Positions 1-9,314 of a stretch of DNA of 64,000 nt are shown here, in pieces (the first letter of the stretch is position 1; each line of letters starts with the position of its first letter). The DNA is from Bacillus sonorensis NBRC 101234 = KCTC 13918 (GTDB lineage: Bacteria > Bacillota > Bacilli > Bacillales > Bacillaceae). A program made the translations under genes and the position numbers. The stretch spans positions 62,001 to 126,000 of the forward strand of contig NZ_BCVZ01000002.1 of assembly GCF_001592005.1 (NCBI RefSeq), read 5' to 3'. Under the pieces are notes generated by a model that saw only the letters and a program-made list of their open reading frames with translations, searched no databases and was not told where the DNA came from.

Positions 1-1604
1 TCAATCATTCCCAACAGCCCGATAAATGTTAAATCCGACTCCGCTTTTTCAAGCGTAAGATTTCCCGTCTCCTTGATCGGTTTATAGGCGACGGCGATGG
101 TCCTCAGTGCCTGGGAGGCGAGCTTTTCCAGCACGGAGCCGGTTTCGGCCAGCCTTTCTTTTGTAAACGGCTCACGCCTGCCTTCGTTTAAAATCGTTGA
201 AGAACGTTTCATTAAAACATCGGGGGCGCCCTTTGTAATGACAAAGCGCTTGCCGTTTCTGTCCTCCGCGATCACGGACATCATTTTCCGGGCGGAATCA
301 AACGGAAACTCTTCGACAATCTTAAAGTGTTCGGCTACATACCGGTCCGTAAATCCGCCTTTTTTTGCGGCCGTCAACAGAGCGCCTTCCGTCGGGTCGC
401 CATCCAAACGAAACTCGCCGTCTTCTTCGATGATGGAGGATGAATTGCACAATGCGCCAAACAGCAACACCTGCTGCAAAGATTTGTGGTTTTTGATTTG
501 AATGTCCCGGCCGTTGATACTGAAGGAGCCTTGCGGATCATACCCGATGCCCGACACATTCCACGTTTTCCCCTCTGACCAGACATGGGTGACCGTCATT
601 TTGTTTTGCGTCATCGTCCCCGTTTTATCAGAGCAAATAATCGAGGCGCATCCCAATGTTTCAACAGCAGGCAGCTTTCTGACGATCGACTTTTGCCTGA
701 TCATCCTCTGAACGCCGAGGGAAAGGGCGACCGTGACAATCGCCGGCAATCCTTCGGGGATGGCGGCGACGGCAAGGGAAACCCCGGCTAAAAACATGCT
801 GTACACATCATGTCCTTGAACAACGCCCGCCACCACGACAAGCAGTGTTAGCAACAGCGCGGCGATGATCAGGATTTTCCCGAGCTCTTCAAGCCTTCTT
901 TGCAGCGGTGTTGCTGTATTTCCGGCCGATTCTAGCATATCGGCGATCTTTCCCATCGCCGAGTTCATCCCCGTGCCAATAACGATTCCGGTGCCGCTCC
1001 CCCTTGTTACGAGCGTTCCCATAAAGGCCATGTTCGTCAAATCGCCCAATGAGACATCAGAAGCGTGAAAACGTTCCGAGTGCTTAGACACAGGAAGGGA
1101 TTCGCCGGTAAGAGCCGATTCTTCGATTTCAAGGCTTTTCGTCTCGATCAGCCGGAGATCGGCGCCGATCCTGTCGCCGCTTGAAAAGCGAACGACATCT
1201 CCAGGCACAAGTTCTTTTGAAGGAATTTTGATCCAGCTTCCTTCGCGGAGCACCGTCACTTGCGGTGCCGACAATTCCTTCAGCGCCTGAAGCGATTTTT
1301 CCGCCTTTCTTTCCTGGAAAAACCCGAGGATGCCGTTGACGAAGATAATCGCAATGATGGCTACCGCATCGACATATTCACCCAAAAAACCGGAAACGAG
1401 TGTCGCCGCAAGCAGCACAAGAACCATGAAATCTTTAAATTGCGAAAAAAACAAGACCAATGCCGAGGTTTTTTCGCCTTCAAGAAGTTCATTTGCACCA
1501 TGTCTTTCAAGCCGCTTTGCCGCTTCTTTTTCTGTTAATCCTTTGCTAATGGACGTTTTTGTTACGTTTAGCAATTCGGTTTGTCCCATCTCGTGCCATT
1601 TCAT
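1..1604 (-). CDS. yloB: YloB, P-type Ca2+-transporting ATPase (3' end cut by window edge)
   Basis: This is a P-type (SERCA-like, P2A) ATPase of the cytoplasmic membrane that would move Ca2+ with ATP; B. subtilis YloB is the named relative. About 534 codons are present, from ATG at 1604 behind an AGGAGG site, and the frame is still open at position 1. Visible are the N-terminal cation-ATPase segment, paired membrane helices around residues 55-95, the TGES dephosphorylation motif of the actuator domain near residue 155, helices near 245-290, the phosphorylation motif DKTGTMT near residue 330, and KGAP of the nucleotide-binding domain. The last residues, ending LGMID, lead into the hinge region. 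The rest of the P-domain and the C-terminal helices lie outside the window. It is divergent from rqcH. The family is certain; Ca2+ specificity rests on homology. Confidence 0.93.
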   Translation of the reverse strand, partial: MKWHEMGQTELLNVTKTSISKGLTEKEAAKRLERHGANELLEGEKTSALVLFFSQFKDFMVLVLLAATLVSGFLGEYVDAVAIIAIIFVNGILGFFQERKAEKSLQALKELSAPQVTVLREGSWIKIPSKELVPGDVVRFSSGDRIGADLRLIETKSLEIEESALTGESLPVSKHSERFHASDVSLGDLTNMAFMGTLVTRGSGTGIVIGTGMNSAMGKIADMLESAGNTATPLQRRLEELGKILIIAALLLTLLVVVAGVVQGHDVYSMFLAGVSLAVAAIPEGLPAIVTVALSLGVQRMIRQKSIVRKLPAVETLGCASIICSDKTGTMTQNKMTVTHVWSEGKTWNVSGIGYDPQGSFSINGRDIQIKNHKSLQQVLLFGALCNSSSIIEEDGEFRLDGDPTEGALLTAAKKGGFTDRYVAEHFKIVEEFPFDSARKMMSVIAEDRNGKRFVITKGAPDVLMKRSSTILNEGRREPFTKERLAETGSVLEKLASQALRTIAVAYKPIKETGNLTLEKAESDLTFIGLLGMI

Positions 1605-1690
1605 TGAATCGTCCACTCCTCCTGCCCTTAAAGCTTTCTGAGAATTGAGTCTCTATAAGTCAATTTATTCAGACTCGTCCAAAATCATGC

Positions 1691-1696
1691 TATAAT
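1691..1696 (+). promoter_or_regulatory. Probable sigma-A promoter of rqcH (extended -10)
   Basis: TATAAT at 1691-1696 is preceded by TGC, giving an extended -10 (TGnTATAAT). No good -35 is visible at 16-18 bp. The distance to the rqcH start at 1749 suits a short 5' leader. The rest of the 144-bp yloB-rqcH spacer must hold the yloB promoter, which I could not assign. Confidence 0.5.
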
Positions 1697-1748
1697 TATT
1701 CGACGGACAATTGAGGAAGAGGATTAATGAGAAAAGGGTGTTTTTGAT

Positions 1749-3464
1749 ATGTCTTTTGACGGCATTTTCACATACGGAATGATTAAAGAACTGAACGAAA
1801 CCATTCAGGGCGGCCGGATCACGAAGATCCACCAGCCGTTTAAGCATGAGCTGATCTTTCACATTAGGGCGAACGGCAAAAACCGCAAATTGCTGCTCTC
1901 AGCCCACCCCAGTTATGCCCGGGTTCATCTCACAGAGGAAGCATATGACAATCCGAGCGCTCCGCCGATGTTTTGCATGCTGCTCAGGAAGCATTTAGAG
2001 GGCGGCTTTGTCGAGCAGATTGAACAGATCGGCTTGGACAGGGTGATGGTATTTCACATCAGAAGCCGAAATGAAGTCGGTGATACACTGATCAGAAAGC
2101 TCGTGGTGGAGATCATGGGAAGGCACAGCAATATCGTCTTGACTGACGGGGAAAAAGACGTGATCATTGACAGTCTGAAACATCTTTCGCCATCGGTCAA
2201 CAGCTACCGGACCGTTCTTCCCGGCTACGATTACATCCTGCCTCCCGCGCAAAACAAGCGGTCACCGCTTGAGACGGAAGAAGAAGACATTCTCCGCCAC
2301 CTGAATTTTCAAGAAGGGAAATTGGACAGGCAGATTGTTGCAACGTTTTCGGGAGTTTCCCCGCTGTTTGCGAAGGAAGCCGTATATCGGGCCGGTCTTG
2401 CAAACAGGGCAACACTGCCTGCTGCGCTGATGAAGATGTTCGCAGACATCAAAGAGCGGAGATTCGCGCCCCAGCTTGTAACGGAAGACGGAAAGGAATA
2501 TTTTTATCTCCTTGATTTGACGCATATAAAAGGGGAAAAACGAATATTTGAGTCGCTGAGCGGACTCCTTGACCGCTATTATTTCGGAAAAGCGGAAAGG
2601 GACCGCGTCAAACAACAGGCCCATGATTTGGAACGATTCGTCATGAACGAAAAGAAAAAGAACGAAAACAAGATCAAAAAGCTGGAAAAAACGCTTGAGC
2701 AATCAGAAAACGCCACGACCTACCAGCTTTACGGAGAGCTTTTGACGGCAAACCTTTATCAACTGAAAAAAGGCGATAAAACAGCCAAAGTCATCAACTA
2801 TTATGATGAAAACGGCGGGGAGGTCACGATTCCGCTCAATCCGAATAAAACGCCGTCTGAAAACGCCCAAAGCTATTTTACAAAATATCAGAAAGCGAGA
2901 AATTCGGTAGAGGTCGTCAAAGAACAAATCAGACTCGCCGAAGAAGAGATCGCTTATTTCGACCAGCTGATACAGCAGCTGGCTTCAGCTTCGCCAAAAG
3001 ATTTGCACGAAATCCGCGAGGAGCTGCAAGAGGGAAAATATTTGCGCGCCAAACAGCAGCCCGGCCAGAAAAAACAAAAGAAGCAGGCACCTTCCCTTGA
3101 AACGTACGAATCCACAGCGGGAGTGACGATTTTGGTCGGAAAAAACAACAAGCAGAACGAATATTTGACGATGAAGTTCGCCGCCCGCGACGACATCTGG
3201 CTTCACACAAAAGATATCCCGGGCTCACACGTCGTGATTAGATCAAGCGATCCCGACGAGAAAACGATCCTTGAAGCGGCCCAGATCGCGGCCTACTACA
3301 GTAAAGCCAAAAACTCCGCTTCAGTTCCTGTCGACTATACGAAAATACGCCATGTCAAAAAGCCGAATGGGGCTAAGCCAGGGTTTGTCACCTATGATCG
3401 GCAGCAAACTGTTTTTGTGACGCCTGATGAAGATCTCGTCATCAAGCTGAAGAAGTCGCGCTGA
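1749..3464 (+). CDS. rqcH: RqcH (YloA), NFACT-family ribosome-associated quality control factor
   Basis: This is the bacterial NEMF/Rqc2 homologue. RqcH binds obstructed 50S subunits carrying peptidyl-tRNA and recruits tRNA-Ala to add C-terminal alanine tails that mark the nascent chain for proteolysis. It has 571 residues, the usual length. An NFACT-N domain is followed by an HhH-like region, a lysine-rich coiled coil around residues 285-420, and a C-terminal NFACT-R domain (about 445-570, with a [14 protein letters not shown]-type core). The Asp97-Arg98 pair known to be needed for tRNA-dependent tailing in B. subtilis RqcH is present (GLDRV). Older literature calls the family fibronectin-binding proteins. 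It is one of only two plus-strand genes here, divergent from yloB and convergent with ylnF. Confidence 0.95.
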   Translation: MSFDGIFTYGMIKELNETIQGGRITKIHQPFKHELIFHIRANGKNRKLLLSAHPSYARVHLTEEAYDNPSAPPMFCMLLRKHLEGGFVEQIEQIGLDRVMVFHIRSRNEVGDTLIRKLVVEIMGRHSNIVLTDGEKDVIIDSLKHLSPSVNSYRTVLPGYDYILPPAQNKRSPLETEEEDILRHLNFQEGKLDRQIVATFSGVSPLFAKEAVYRAGLANRATLPAALMKMFADIKERRFAPQLVTEDGKEYFYLLDLTHIKGEKRIFESLSGLLDRYYFGKAERDRVKQQAHDLERFVMNEKKKNENKIKKLEKTLEQSENATTYQLYGELLTANLYQLKKGDKTAKVINYYDENGGEVTIPLNPNKTPSENAQSYFTKYQKARNSVEVVKEQIRLAEEEIAYFDQLIQQLASASPKDLHEIREELQEGKYLRAKQQPGQKKQKKQAPSLETYESTAGVTILVGKNNKQNEYLTMKFAARDDIWLHTKDIPGSHVVIRSSDPDEKTILEAAQIAAYYSKAKNSASVPVDYTKIRHVKKPNGAKPGFVTYDRQQTVFVTPDEDLVIKLKKSR

Positions 3465-3472
3465 ATGTAAAA

Positions 3473-3510
3473 AGGCCTGAACCGTCAACGGTTCGGGCCT
3501 CTTCTTTTTC
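3473..3510. terminator. Bidirectional terminator between rqcH and ylnF
   Basis: A 13-bp inverted repeat (AGGCCTGAACCGT / ACGGTTCGGGCCT, one G-T pair) lies at 3473-3485 and 3488-3500. A pyrimidine tail follows on the plus strand and TTTTTACATT on the minus strand, so it can serve both convergent genes. The stop codon of ylnF (3485-3487) sits in the hairpin. Confidence 0.85.
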
Positions 3511-3979
3511 GGAAAAGCTCATCGATCTCCCGGACGAGCTGATCATCGACCAGCCCGTCGATCCGCCCGGCCAATTCAATCGCATGGCCCGGGCTTGCGC
3601 CGTTTGTCGAGACGCTGATGGTGATGTTTCCTTTTTTGATGATTTTCGGTACGTATACATTCCCGCGCTCCGCCTCACTCGCGACATTCACGAGCTGGCG
3701 GTCTCGCGCTGAATCGGCTATCCGCTTGTTCGTCTCGGGATCATCGGTGGCGAGAATGACGAGAAAAGCGTCTTCTGCATCTTCCGGCTCCGCTTTTTTC
3801 CGCTTCCAGCAAATCCGGTGTTTTTCAATCAGCTCAAGCATAGCAGCCGATACTTCCGGGCTGACGACGGTGACAGACGCCCCTTCATCCAGCACCGTCC
3901 GCAGCCGCCTTGCCGCGATCCGTCCTCCTCCGGCGATGACGACCTGTTTTCCGCTCAGATTAATGTGAAGGGGAAGCAT
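3485..3979 (-). CDS. ylnF: YlnF/SirC, precorrin-2 dehydrogenase for siroheme synthesis
   Basis: It oxidises precorrin-2 to sirohydrochlorin with NAD+, the middle step of siroheme synthesis. It has 164 residues and an N-terminal Rossmann fold with the glycine-rich VVIAGGGRIAARR at about residues 12-24, then the small C-terminal dimerisation/active-site segment containing SVSTNGASPG. The ATG at 3979 was chosen because AAAGGAGC lies 8 bp upstream and the protein then starts MLPLHINL like relatives; an in-frame start 21 bp further upstream lacks such a site. It overlaps the end of ylnE by 20 bp and is the last gene of the cys operon. Siroheme is the cofactor of sulfite reductase, which explains its place after the sulfate-reduction genes. 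Confidence 0.88.
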   Translation of the reverse strand: MLPLHINLSGKQVVIAGGGRIAARRLRTVLDEGASVTVVSPEVSAAMLELIEKHRICWKRKKAEPEDAEDAFLVILATDDPETNKRIADSARDRQLVNVASEAERGNVYVPKIIKKGNITISVSTNGASPGHAIELAGRIDGLVDDQLVREIDELFRKRRGPNR

Positions 3980-4745
3980 AGGCTGCTCCTTTGAAGACAA
4001 AAGATGGATCTTGATTGCAAACGGCTTCCTTCACCCGGTTTAAAAACGCGTTTTTGACATGCGGGTGAAAGCCGAGATATTCAGACAGCACAACATCCGG
4101 ATTGACTTCCTTCAGTTTTTCGGTCTCCCTTTTAATCTCGTTCATCAGCATCCCGGTAAACAGCAAATACGGAACGATGAAAGTCGTTTTTCCGCCGCTT
4201 TCTTTAAGCTCTGCAAAAACATCGAGATAATTCGGGGCACAAGCAGTCATAAAACAAGGGATGACCTCGGCGACCGGTGCGAGCGCTTTGAGGCGGGCGG
4301 CGATCTTAGTGATGTCGCGTTTGACATCCGGATCTGAGCTGCCCCTTCCGATCAGGACAACCCTCGCATGTTCATAAGGAACTCCCGTTTCTTCAATCCG
4401 TGTGAAAACGGCTTTGACGACTTCCTGATCGACGCCGATCGGTTTGCCGTAAGTGACATGGATGGAAGGATATCGCGAAGACGCTCGCGCGATTTCCTCG
4501 GGGATGTCTTGTTTGGCATGTGCGGCGGTCAAAAGCAAAAGCGGAACCGCTGCGATATGTGTCGCGCCTTTTTCCGCGCAGGCTTTAAATCCCGTTTCAA
4601 TATCAGGTTCTGCAAGCTCCAAAAATGAGATTTCCTGAATGGGCGCAGACATATGTTGTTTACAGCTTTCCAAAAATGCGGCTGCTTCTTTTTGGGCTTT
4701 TGTCAGACGGCTGCCGTGGCCGATATACAGTATCGCTTGTTTCAT
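3960..4745 (-). CDS. ylnE: YlnE/SirB, sirohydrochlorin ferrochelatase
   Basis: It inserts Fe2+ into sirohydrochlorin to give siroheme. It has 261 residues, the single-polypeptide CbiX/SirB form of two related half-domains. The N-terminal ILYIGHGSR at about residues 5-13 carries the metal-binding His of the family, and a second domain begins around RVVLIGRGSSDPD near residue 128. The ATG at 4745 has GAGGCGC upstream and begins one base after the ylnD stop codon. The end overlaps ylnF. Cobalt insertion by related CbiX/CbiK enzymes is the alternative, but there are no cobalamin genes nearby and all neighbours are for sulfate reduction and siroheme. Confidence 0.9.
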   Translation of the reverse strand: MKQAILYIGHGSRLTKAQKEAAAFLESCKQHMSAPIQEISFLELAEPDIETGFKACAEKGATHIAAVPLLLLTAAHAKQDIPEEIARASSRYPSIHVTYGKPIGVDQEVVKAVFTRIEETGVPYEHARVVLIGRGSSDPDVKRDITKIAARLKALAPVAEVIPCFMTACAPNYLDVFAELKESGGKTTFIVPYLLFTGMLMNEIKRETEKLKEVNPDVVLSEYLGFHPHVKNAFLNRVKEAVCNQDPSFVFKGAAYASPSH

Positions 4746-4746
4746 C

Positions 4747-5520
4747 TTAAAGCGCCTCGCTTAATTCATTATTTTTCAGTCCGTTTTCAAACCAGTTTAA
4801 ACGGGAGCTGAAATTGACCACATCACCAACGACGATGAGACTCGGATTGGAAATTTTTTCATTTTCAACGGTTGCGGCAAGCGACTCAACCGTGCAAAGC
4901 ACCGTTTTCTGCTTGTTTGTCGTCCCCCAATGAATGAAAGCCGCCGGTGTCGACCGGTCGCGGCCGTTTTCTATTAACAGCCTTTCGATTTGCTTGACGT
5001 TTTTGATCCCCATATAAATGACAAGGGTATCGATTCCCGTCGCCAGCGCTTTCCATTTCTCTTCAAAGTCTTCTTCTTCTTTATAGTGGCCTGTCACAAA
5101 CGCAACGTTTGAGCTCGCCTCCCGGTGGGTCATGGGAATGCCGGCATACGCCGCGGCTGCGATCCCCGAGGTGATTCCCGGAATGATCTCAAAAGAAATC
5201 CCGTTCTCTGCGAGGCTTTCAGCTTCCTCGCCGCCTCTGCCGAACACGAAAGGATCTCCCCCTTTTAGCCTGACTACGGTTTTTCCCTTTTTCGCATATT
5301 TGACGAGAAAATGGTTGATCGTCTCCTGCTTCATCATGTGATAATCGGGAAGTTTTCCGCAGTAGATCAGGTCTGCCCCCGCTTTTGCATGCTGTAAAAT
5401 CTGTTTATTGACAAGCCGGTCATATAAAATAACATCGGCTTTTTGGATGGCTTTTAAAGCTTTGATTGTCAGTAAATCGGGGTCTCCAGGACCTGCCCCA
5501 ACGATATACACTTTCCCCAT
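4747..5520 (-). CDS. ylnD: YlnD, uroporphyrinogen-III C-methyltransferase (SUMT)
   Basis: It methylates uroporphyrinogen III at C2 and C7 with S-adenosylmethionine to give precorrin-2, the entry to siroheme. It has 257 residues. The tetrapyrrole methylase signature VYIVGAGPGDPDLLT is at residues 3-17, RLKGGDPFVFGRGGEE at about 85-100, and the SAM site includes the PGITSG segment. The ATG at 5520 follows GGGGGA at good spacing and starts the protein MGKVYIVG; a start 27 bp upstream is less likely. With ylnE and ylnF it makes a three-gene siroheme module directly coupled to ylnE (1 bp gap). A 157-bp spacer with two inverted repeats separates it from cysC. Confidence 0.93.
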   Translation of the reverse strand: MGKVYIVGAGPGDPDLLTIKALKAIQKADVILYDRLVNKQILQHAKAGADLIYCGKLPDYHMMKQETINHFLVKYAKKGKTVVRLKGGDPFVFGRGGEEAESLAENGISFEIIPGITSGIAAAAYAGIPMTHREASSNVAFVTGHYKEEEDFEEKWKALATGIDTLVIYMGIKNVKQIERLLIENGRDRSTPAAFIHWGTTNKQKTVLCTVESLAATVENEKISNPSLIVVGDVVNFSSRLNWFENGLKNNELSEAL

Positions 5521-5570
5521 TTTGTTTCTTTCCCCCGATCGAATCAAAATCTTTTCTCTTCATTATAAAT

Positions 5571-5627
5571 CATAAAGAAAGCGTTCGGTTGTTGAAAATA
5601 TCACAGGTACCAAACGTTTTCTTTATG
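5571..5627. repeat. Imperfect 19-bp inverted repeat between cysC and ylnD
   Basis: Arms at 5571-5589 and 5609-5627 match at 17 of 19 positions around a 19-nt spacer. On either strand one of the two differences becomes a G-U pair, which suggests an RNA stem rather than a protein site. There is no U-tract next to it. It lies in the spacer upstream of ylnD. Confidence 0.6.
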
Positions 5628-5628
5628 A

Positions 5629-5661
5629 AATAGGAAAGTGCATCTGCTGCACTTTCCTATT
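5629..5661. terminator. Perfect 14-bp hairpin after cysC (possible weak terminator or processing stem)
   Basis: AATAGGAAAGTGCA at 5629-5642 and its exact complement at 5648-5661 enclose a 5-nt loop. It sits 17 bp after the cysC stop. The sequence after the stem on the minus strand is only weakly U-rich, so full termination is doubtful; attenuation or mRNA protection is equally possible. Confidence 0.55.
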
Positions 5662-5677
5662 CACGCGTTTTCGGTTT

Positions 5678-6271
5678 TTATTTCGCTTGCGCTTTCACAT
5701 ATTCGACGAGCCGGTCTTTGCACTCGTTCCGGTCATGACTCCCCGTATCGAGTACGAGTTCAGGCGCTTCCGGTTCTTCGTATGGTGAATCGATTCCCGT
5801 GAAAAATGGAATTTCTCCGTTTCTCGCTTTTTTGTACAAGCCCTTCGGATCTCTTTGCTCACACGTTGCCAAATCACATTTGACATACACTTCATGGAAC
5901 TCGTTTTTCTCGACGAGCTGTCTGACCAGATCGCGGTCTTCTTTAAAAGGAGAAATAAACGCCGTAATCACGATCGTGCCCTGTTCGACGAACAGCTTGG
6001 CGACTTCGCCGATCCGGCGGATGTTTTCTTTACGGTCCGCATCGGAAAAACCGAGATCTTTGTTCAGGCCGTGTCTGACATTATCACCGTCAAGCACTGT
6101 GACCTGAAAGCCTTCTTCAAACAGTTGGCGGGCGGCTGCGTTGGCAATCGTCGATTTCCCCGATCCGCTTAAACCCGTCAGCCAAATGATCGAGCTTTTA
6201 TGCTTGTTTTTTTCGTGATATTCCTGTTTTGTAATGGATGCTTCATGCCAAACGATGTCTTTATTCACCAA
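5678..6271 (-). CDS. cysC: CysC, adenylylsulfate (APS) kinase
   Basis: It phosphorylates adenosine 5'-phosphosulfate with ATP to PAPS in the cytoplasmic sulfate activation pathway. It has 197 residues, normal for the stand-alone enzyme. The P-loop GLSGSGKS is at residues 33-40, the conserved [16 protein letters not shown] at about 61-76 binds APS, and [10 protein letters not shown] near 105 is the family's lid region. Start ATG at 6271 follows a GGGGGGAGA-type site. It lies 16 bp downstream of sat in the order sat-cysC, as in B. subtilis. Because the CysH here has the 4Fe-4S cysteine set, both APS and PAPS routes may run in this organism; that is inference. Confidence 0.95.
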   Translation of the reverse strand: MVNKDIVWHEASITKQEYHEKNKHKSSIIWLTGLSGSGKSTIANAAARQLFEEGFQVTVLDGDNVRHGLNKDLGFSDADRKENIRRIGEVAKLFVEQGTIVITAFISPFKEDRDLVRQLVEKNEFHEVYVKCDLATCEQRDPKGLYKKARNGEIPFFTGIDSPYEEPEAPELVLDTGSHDRNECKDRLVEYVKAQAK

Positions 6272-6287
6272 CAGTCTCCCCCCTTTT

Positions 6288-7424
6288 TTAAGAAACTCCG
6301 GCCGCTAAGCCTTTGATTAATGTTTGAATGACCTCAGGACGGCTGAATGTGCTTGGCGGGAATTCGCCGTTTCTCAGCATTCCCCGTACCTTTGTGCCGG
6401 ACAAAATGACATGGTGTTCTTTGTCGTGAGGGCATGTTTTCGCCGTCGCCATCGAGCCGCATACATTGCAGTAAAAGCTGTGTTCAAATTTCAGCGGCGT
6501 GATGCCGATTTCTTCAGGTGTGAATTGATCGAACAGCTCCTGTGCCTCATATGTTCCATAATAATCGCCGACTCCCGCATGATCTCTTCCAACGATGAAA
6601 TGGGTACAGCCGTAATTTTTTCTGACGAGCGCGTGGAAGATCGCCTCTTTCGGGCCTGCATAGCGCATGGCTGCCGGAAAGACGCCGAGGAAGACGCGGT
6701 CTTTCGGGTAGTATCCGTCAAGAAGCACTTGATAGCTTTCCATCCGGACGTCTGCCGGAATATCGTCTGATTTGGTTTCCCCGACTAACGGGTTGAGGAA
6801 AAGTCCGTCGACGGTTTCCAGCGCGGTTTTTTGGATGTATTCATGCGCTCTGTGCACCGGATTCCGGGTTTGGAATCCGACAATCGTTTTCCAGCCGAGC
6901 TCGGCAAACTTCCGTCTTGTCTCCGCCGGTTCGAACGTATGAGCGGGAAACTGTTTTTCGCTGCGTTTGATGAGTGTAATCGGGCCGCCGACATAGACGT
7001 TTCCCCGTTCAAACAATTTTTTTACGCCCGGATGGTTGAGATCATCGGTTTTATAGACGTTGACCGCTTCTTTTTTCTTGTCGGGCGTATAGATGTCTTC
7101 GATGTCAATGACCCCGTATGTTTCCCCTTGATATGTGAGACGGACGGTATCGCCGATTTTTAGCTCGGCGGCTTTTCGTTCGTTGACGGGAAGGCTGATC
7201 GGAAGCGTCCAGACTTGACCGCCTGCAAGTCTCATATTTTCAACGACTGATAGGTAGTCTTTTTCTGTTAAAAAGCCTTGGATCGGGCTGTATGCACCGA
7301 TTCCAACCAGCTCCAAATCGGCAAAAGCGATCAAATCAAGTTCGATTTCCAGTGCGATATGTTGAACATCATATGCTTCATTGACGCGGTTAACCAATAC
7401 ACCGCCGTGTGGCGCTAAACTCAT
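6288..7424 (-). CDS. sat: Sat, sulfate adenylyltransferase (ATP sulfurylase)
   Basis: It makes APS and pyrophosphate from sulfate and ATP, the first step of sulfate assimilation. It has 378 residues. The PUA-like N-terminal domain ([13 protein letters not shown]) is followed by the catalytic domain with [11 protein letters not shown] at about residues 185-195 (ATP site, HxxH-type) and GRDHAGVG near 280. The ATG at 7424 was chosen because GGGGGA lies about 9 bp upstream and the product then starts as the family does; an in-frame start at 7472 would overlap the end of cysP. CysP and CysC flank it in one operon. Confidence 0.95.
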   Translation of the reverse strand: MSLAPHGGVLVNRVNEAYDVQHIALEIELDLIAFADLELVGIGAYSPIQGFLTEKDYLSVVENMRLAGGQVWTLPISLPVNERKAAELKIGDTVRLTYQGETYGVIDIEDIYTPDKKKEAVNVYKTDDLNHPGVKKLFERGNVYVGGPITLIKRSEKQFPAHTFEPAETRRKFAELGWKTIVGFQTRNPVHRAHEYIQKTALETVDGLFLNPLVGETKSDDIPADVRMESYQVLLDGYYPKDRVFLGVFPAAMRYAGPKEAIFHALVRKNYGCTHFIVGRDHAGVGDYYGTYEAQELFDQFTPEEIGITPLKFEHSFYCNVCGSMATAKTCPHDKEHHVILSGTKVRGMLRNGEFPPSTFSRPEVIQTLIKGLAAGVS

Positions 7425-7449
7425 AACATTATTTCCCCCTACTAGATGT

Positions 7450-8514
7450 TTAAATTCCCCCGCCCTGTTCATGGACGGAGCTATGTTCTTTTTTCACTGC
7501 CCTCACCAGGCTGATCGTCCCGACAGATGCCAAAAGAACGCTCGTAACGACGATGAGAGCATAATAGTCTCCTTTTAATAAAAGGCTGACCAGCATATAA
7601 GACAGGCTTAATGAAAGGAACGGCGATACGATCCACACTTTCAGCATCGTTTTGACCACCTGTTTATGAAAAACATTGCCGCCGTTTTTCGCCATGCCCA
7701 TCCCGATAATAGACGATGATGTCACCTGTGCGAGCGGAACGGGAAGGCCGAACATGGAACTGAGAATGACAAGCCCGGCTCCCGTGCTTGAAAGAAGGAT
7801 TCCTTCTCCTTTTGAAAATCTGGTAATCTTTTTGCCGTTTGTTTCAAGAACGCGGCGGCCCAATAAAAGGGCGCCGAGCGCGACAAACAGTCCGCCGTAC
7901 AGCGTTCCTTCCCCGACTGTCAAAACATGTGCCGCCACCAAAGGGCCGACAGCGTTCGCGACATTGTTCATTCCCGCTGAAAAAGCCTCAAAAAATCCGC
8001 TGATTAACAGCAGAACCGTCAAAATCTTCGCTTTGTTCCCCGCAGCGCGGCGCTTTATTGTTTTCTTCATAAACTTTGCCATGGCAAAGGTAAAAGAAAA
8101 AGCTGCGACCGGAACGACTACCCAGAACAGGACGATGACAAACAAAGATTTGACAAACAAAACTTGATATGCGACACCTACTCCGACGACAGATCCGACT
8201 GTCACTTCACTCGTTGAAAGCGGGATGCCGAGAACATTTGCGATAAAAAGCGACAAGGCGGCGGACCCGATGATAATGCAGACGATTTCAAGCGAAATCA
8301 CCCGCTCGGGAATGATGCCCGAACTAATCGTTTTCACGACGTTCCCCCCGCCGATGACGGCTCCGGAGAGAACGCCGGCCGCACAGATCAAGAGCGCGTG
8401 AAGCTTTTTTTTCACCGCTTCAGATCCGTAGGCGATGCCCATGGAAGCCGCTGCACCGCTCGCTCCGATGTTCATCGCAAAAAACATGCTAAATAAAATG
8501 GCGGCAAGTTCCAT
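7450..8514 (-). CDS. cysP: CysP, sulfate permease of the PiT family
   Basis: This is an integral membrane protein that imports sulfate (proton-coupled in B. subtilis). It has 354 residues, with about ten hydrophobic helices and the duplicated PiT architecture: an N-terminal half with [10 protein letters not shown] at about 55-64 and a C-terminal half with [15 protein letters not shown] at about 181-195 and [11 protein letters not shown] near 275. PiT proteins usually carry phosphate, but the gene lies between cysH and sat and matches the B. subtilis CysP position, so sulfate is the likely substrate. It starts 11 bp after cysH ends, behind an AAGGAGATGAG site. Confidence 0.93.
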   Translation of the reverse strand: MELAAILFSMFFAMNIGASGAAASMGIAYGSEAVKKKLHALLICAAGVLSGAVIGGGNVVKTISSGIIPERVISLEIVCIIIGSAALSLFIANVLGIPLSTSEVTVGSVVGVGVAYQVLFVKSLFVIVLFWVVVPVAAFSFTFAMAKFMKKTIKRRAAGNKAKILTVLLLISGFFEAFSAGMNNVANAVGPLVAAHVLTVGEGTLYGGLFVALGALLLGRRVLETNGKKITRFSKGEGILLSSTGAGLVILSSMFGLPVPLAQVTSSSIIGMGMAKNGGNVFHKQVVKTMLKVWIVSPFLSLSLSYMLVSLLLKGDYYALIVVTSVLLASVGTISLVRAVKKEHSSVHEQGGGI

Positions 8515-8525
8515 AACTCATCTCC

Positions 8526-9254
8526 TTACTCGTGTAATCCGCATTCTGTTTTATTTGATCCATTCCAGCGGCCGGAGCGGAGATCGTCCATCGTAAAAGC
8601 CGGAGAGGTGCACGGCGCGCAGCCGATGCTCGGGTATCCTTTGTCATGGAGCGGGTTGTACGGCAGATCGTGTTTTGTCACATATCTCCAAATATCCTTC
8701 CATGTCCAATGGATGAGCGGACAGACTTTGATAGACTTGAATTTTTCGTCTTTATTTAAAAAGTTCGTCTTTCTCCGCCCTTCGGATTGCTCGCGGCGCA
8801 GCCCTGACAGCCATGCCGGGTAAGCTGACAGCGTCTCGCGGAGTGGAATGACCTTCCTTATTTCACAGCAGAAATTCGGATTGGTCTCCCACAGTTTGTC
8901 CCCGTATTGCTGAGCCTGCTGTTCAACCGTAAGCTCCGGTTTCTTCATGATAATCTGAAGGCCCGGATATCGTTCTTTGACAGCCTCAATCGTGTCATAC
9001 GTTTCTTTAAAATGCAGACCTGTATCAAGAAATACGATGACGGCGTCCTTTTTCACCTTATAAATCAAATCAATCAGGACGATCCCTTCGATTCCGAAGC
9101 TGCATGCGTATACGAGCTGATCCCCGTAATGGCCGTACGCCCATTTCAGGACCGATAATGCCCCTTTATATGAATCATCCTCTTGAAAAGCGATTTTTGG
9201 TTCTTCCCATGTACTGTAAGTAAATATTTTCGGTTCCCCCTTTTTCGCCAACAA
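8526..9254 (-). CDS. cysH: CysH, phosphoadenylyl-/adenylylsulfate reductase
   Basis: It reduces PAPS (and in B. subtilis also APS) to sulfite using thioredoxin. The PP-loop-like ATP-pyrophosphatase fold includes CSFGIEG and [11 protein letters not shown]. The cysteine pair CC plus the CAPC motif form the [4Fe-4S] set of the APS-reductase type, and the C-terminal ECGLHE carries the catalytic Cys. The start is unclear. TTG codons at 9254 and 9251 give 242-241 residues but have no good ribosome site and lie in the U-tract of a hairpin. A strong AAAAAGGGGGA site lies 6-8 bp before an ATA codon at 9225-9227, exactly where relatives start (TYSTWEEP follows). The coordinate given is the outermost TTG. 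Confidence 0.92.
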   Translation of the reverse strand: MLAKKGEPKIFTYSTWEEPKIAFQEDDSYKGALSVLKWAYGHYGDQLVYACSFGIEGIVLIDLIYKVKKDAVIVFLDTGLHFKETYDTIEAVKERYPGLQIIMKKPELTVEQQAQQYGDKLWETNPNFCCEIRKVIPLRETLSAYPAWLSGLRREQSEGRRKTNFLNKDEKFKSIKVCPLIHWTWKDIWRYVTKHDLPYNPLHDKGYPSIGCAPCTSPAFTMDDLRSGRWNGSNKTECGLHE

Positions 9255-9299
9255 AAAAACGGCTTCGAGCAGAAAAAAACTTCTGTGAAAACCGCCTCT
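9253..9299 (-). terminator. Terminator-like hairpin directly upstream of cysH
   Basis: Read on the minus strand, a GGCGGUUUU... arm pairs (with G-U pairs and a mismatch) with CUG..GAAGCCG and is followed by seven U. It lies between the stop of the small DUF2292 gene (9315) and cysH, so transcription from the SAM-riboswitch promoter must pass it to reach cysH. Confidence 0.65.
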
Positions 9300-9314
9300 A
9301 GTTTGTCTAGTCAG

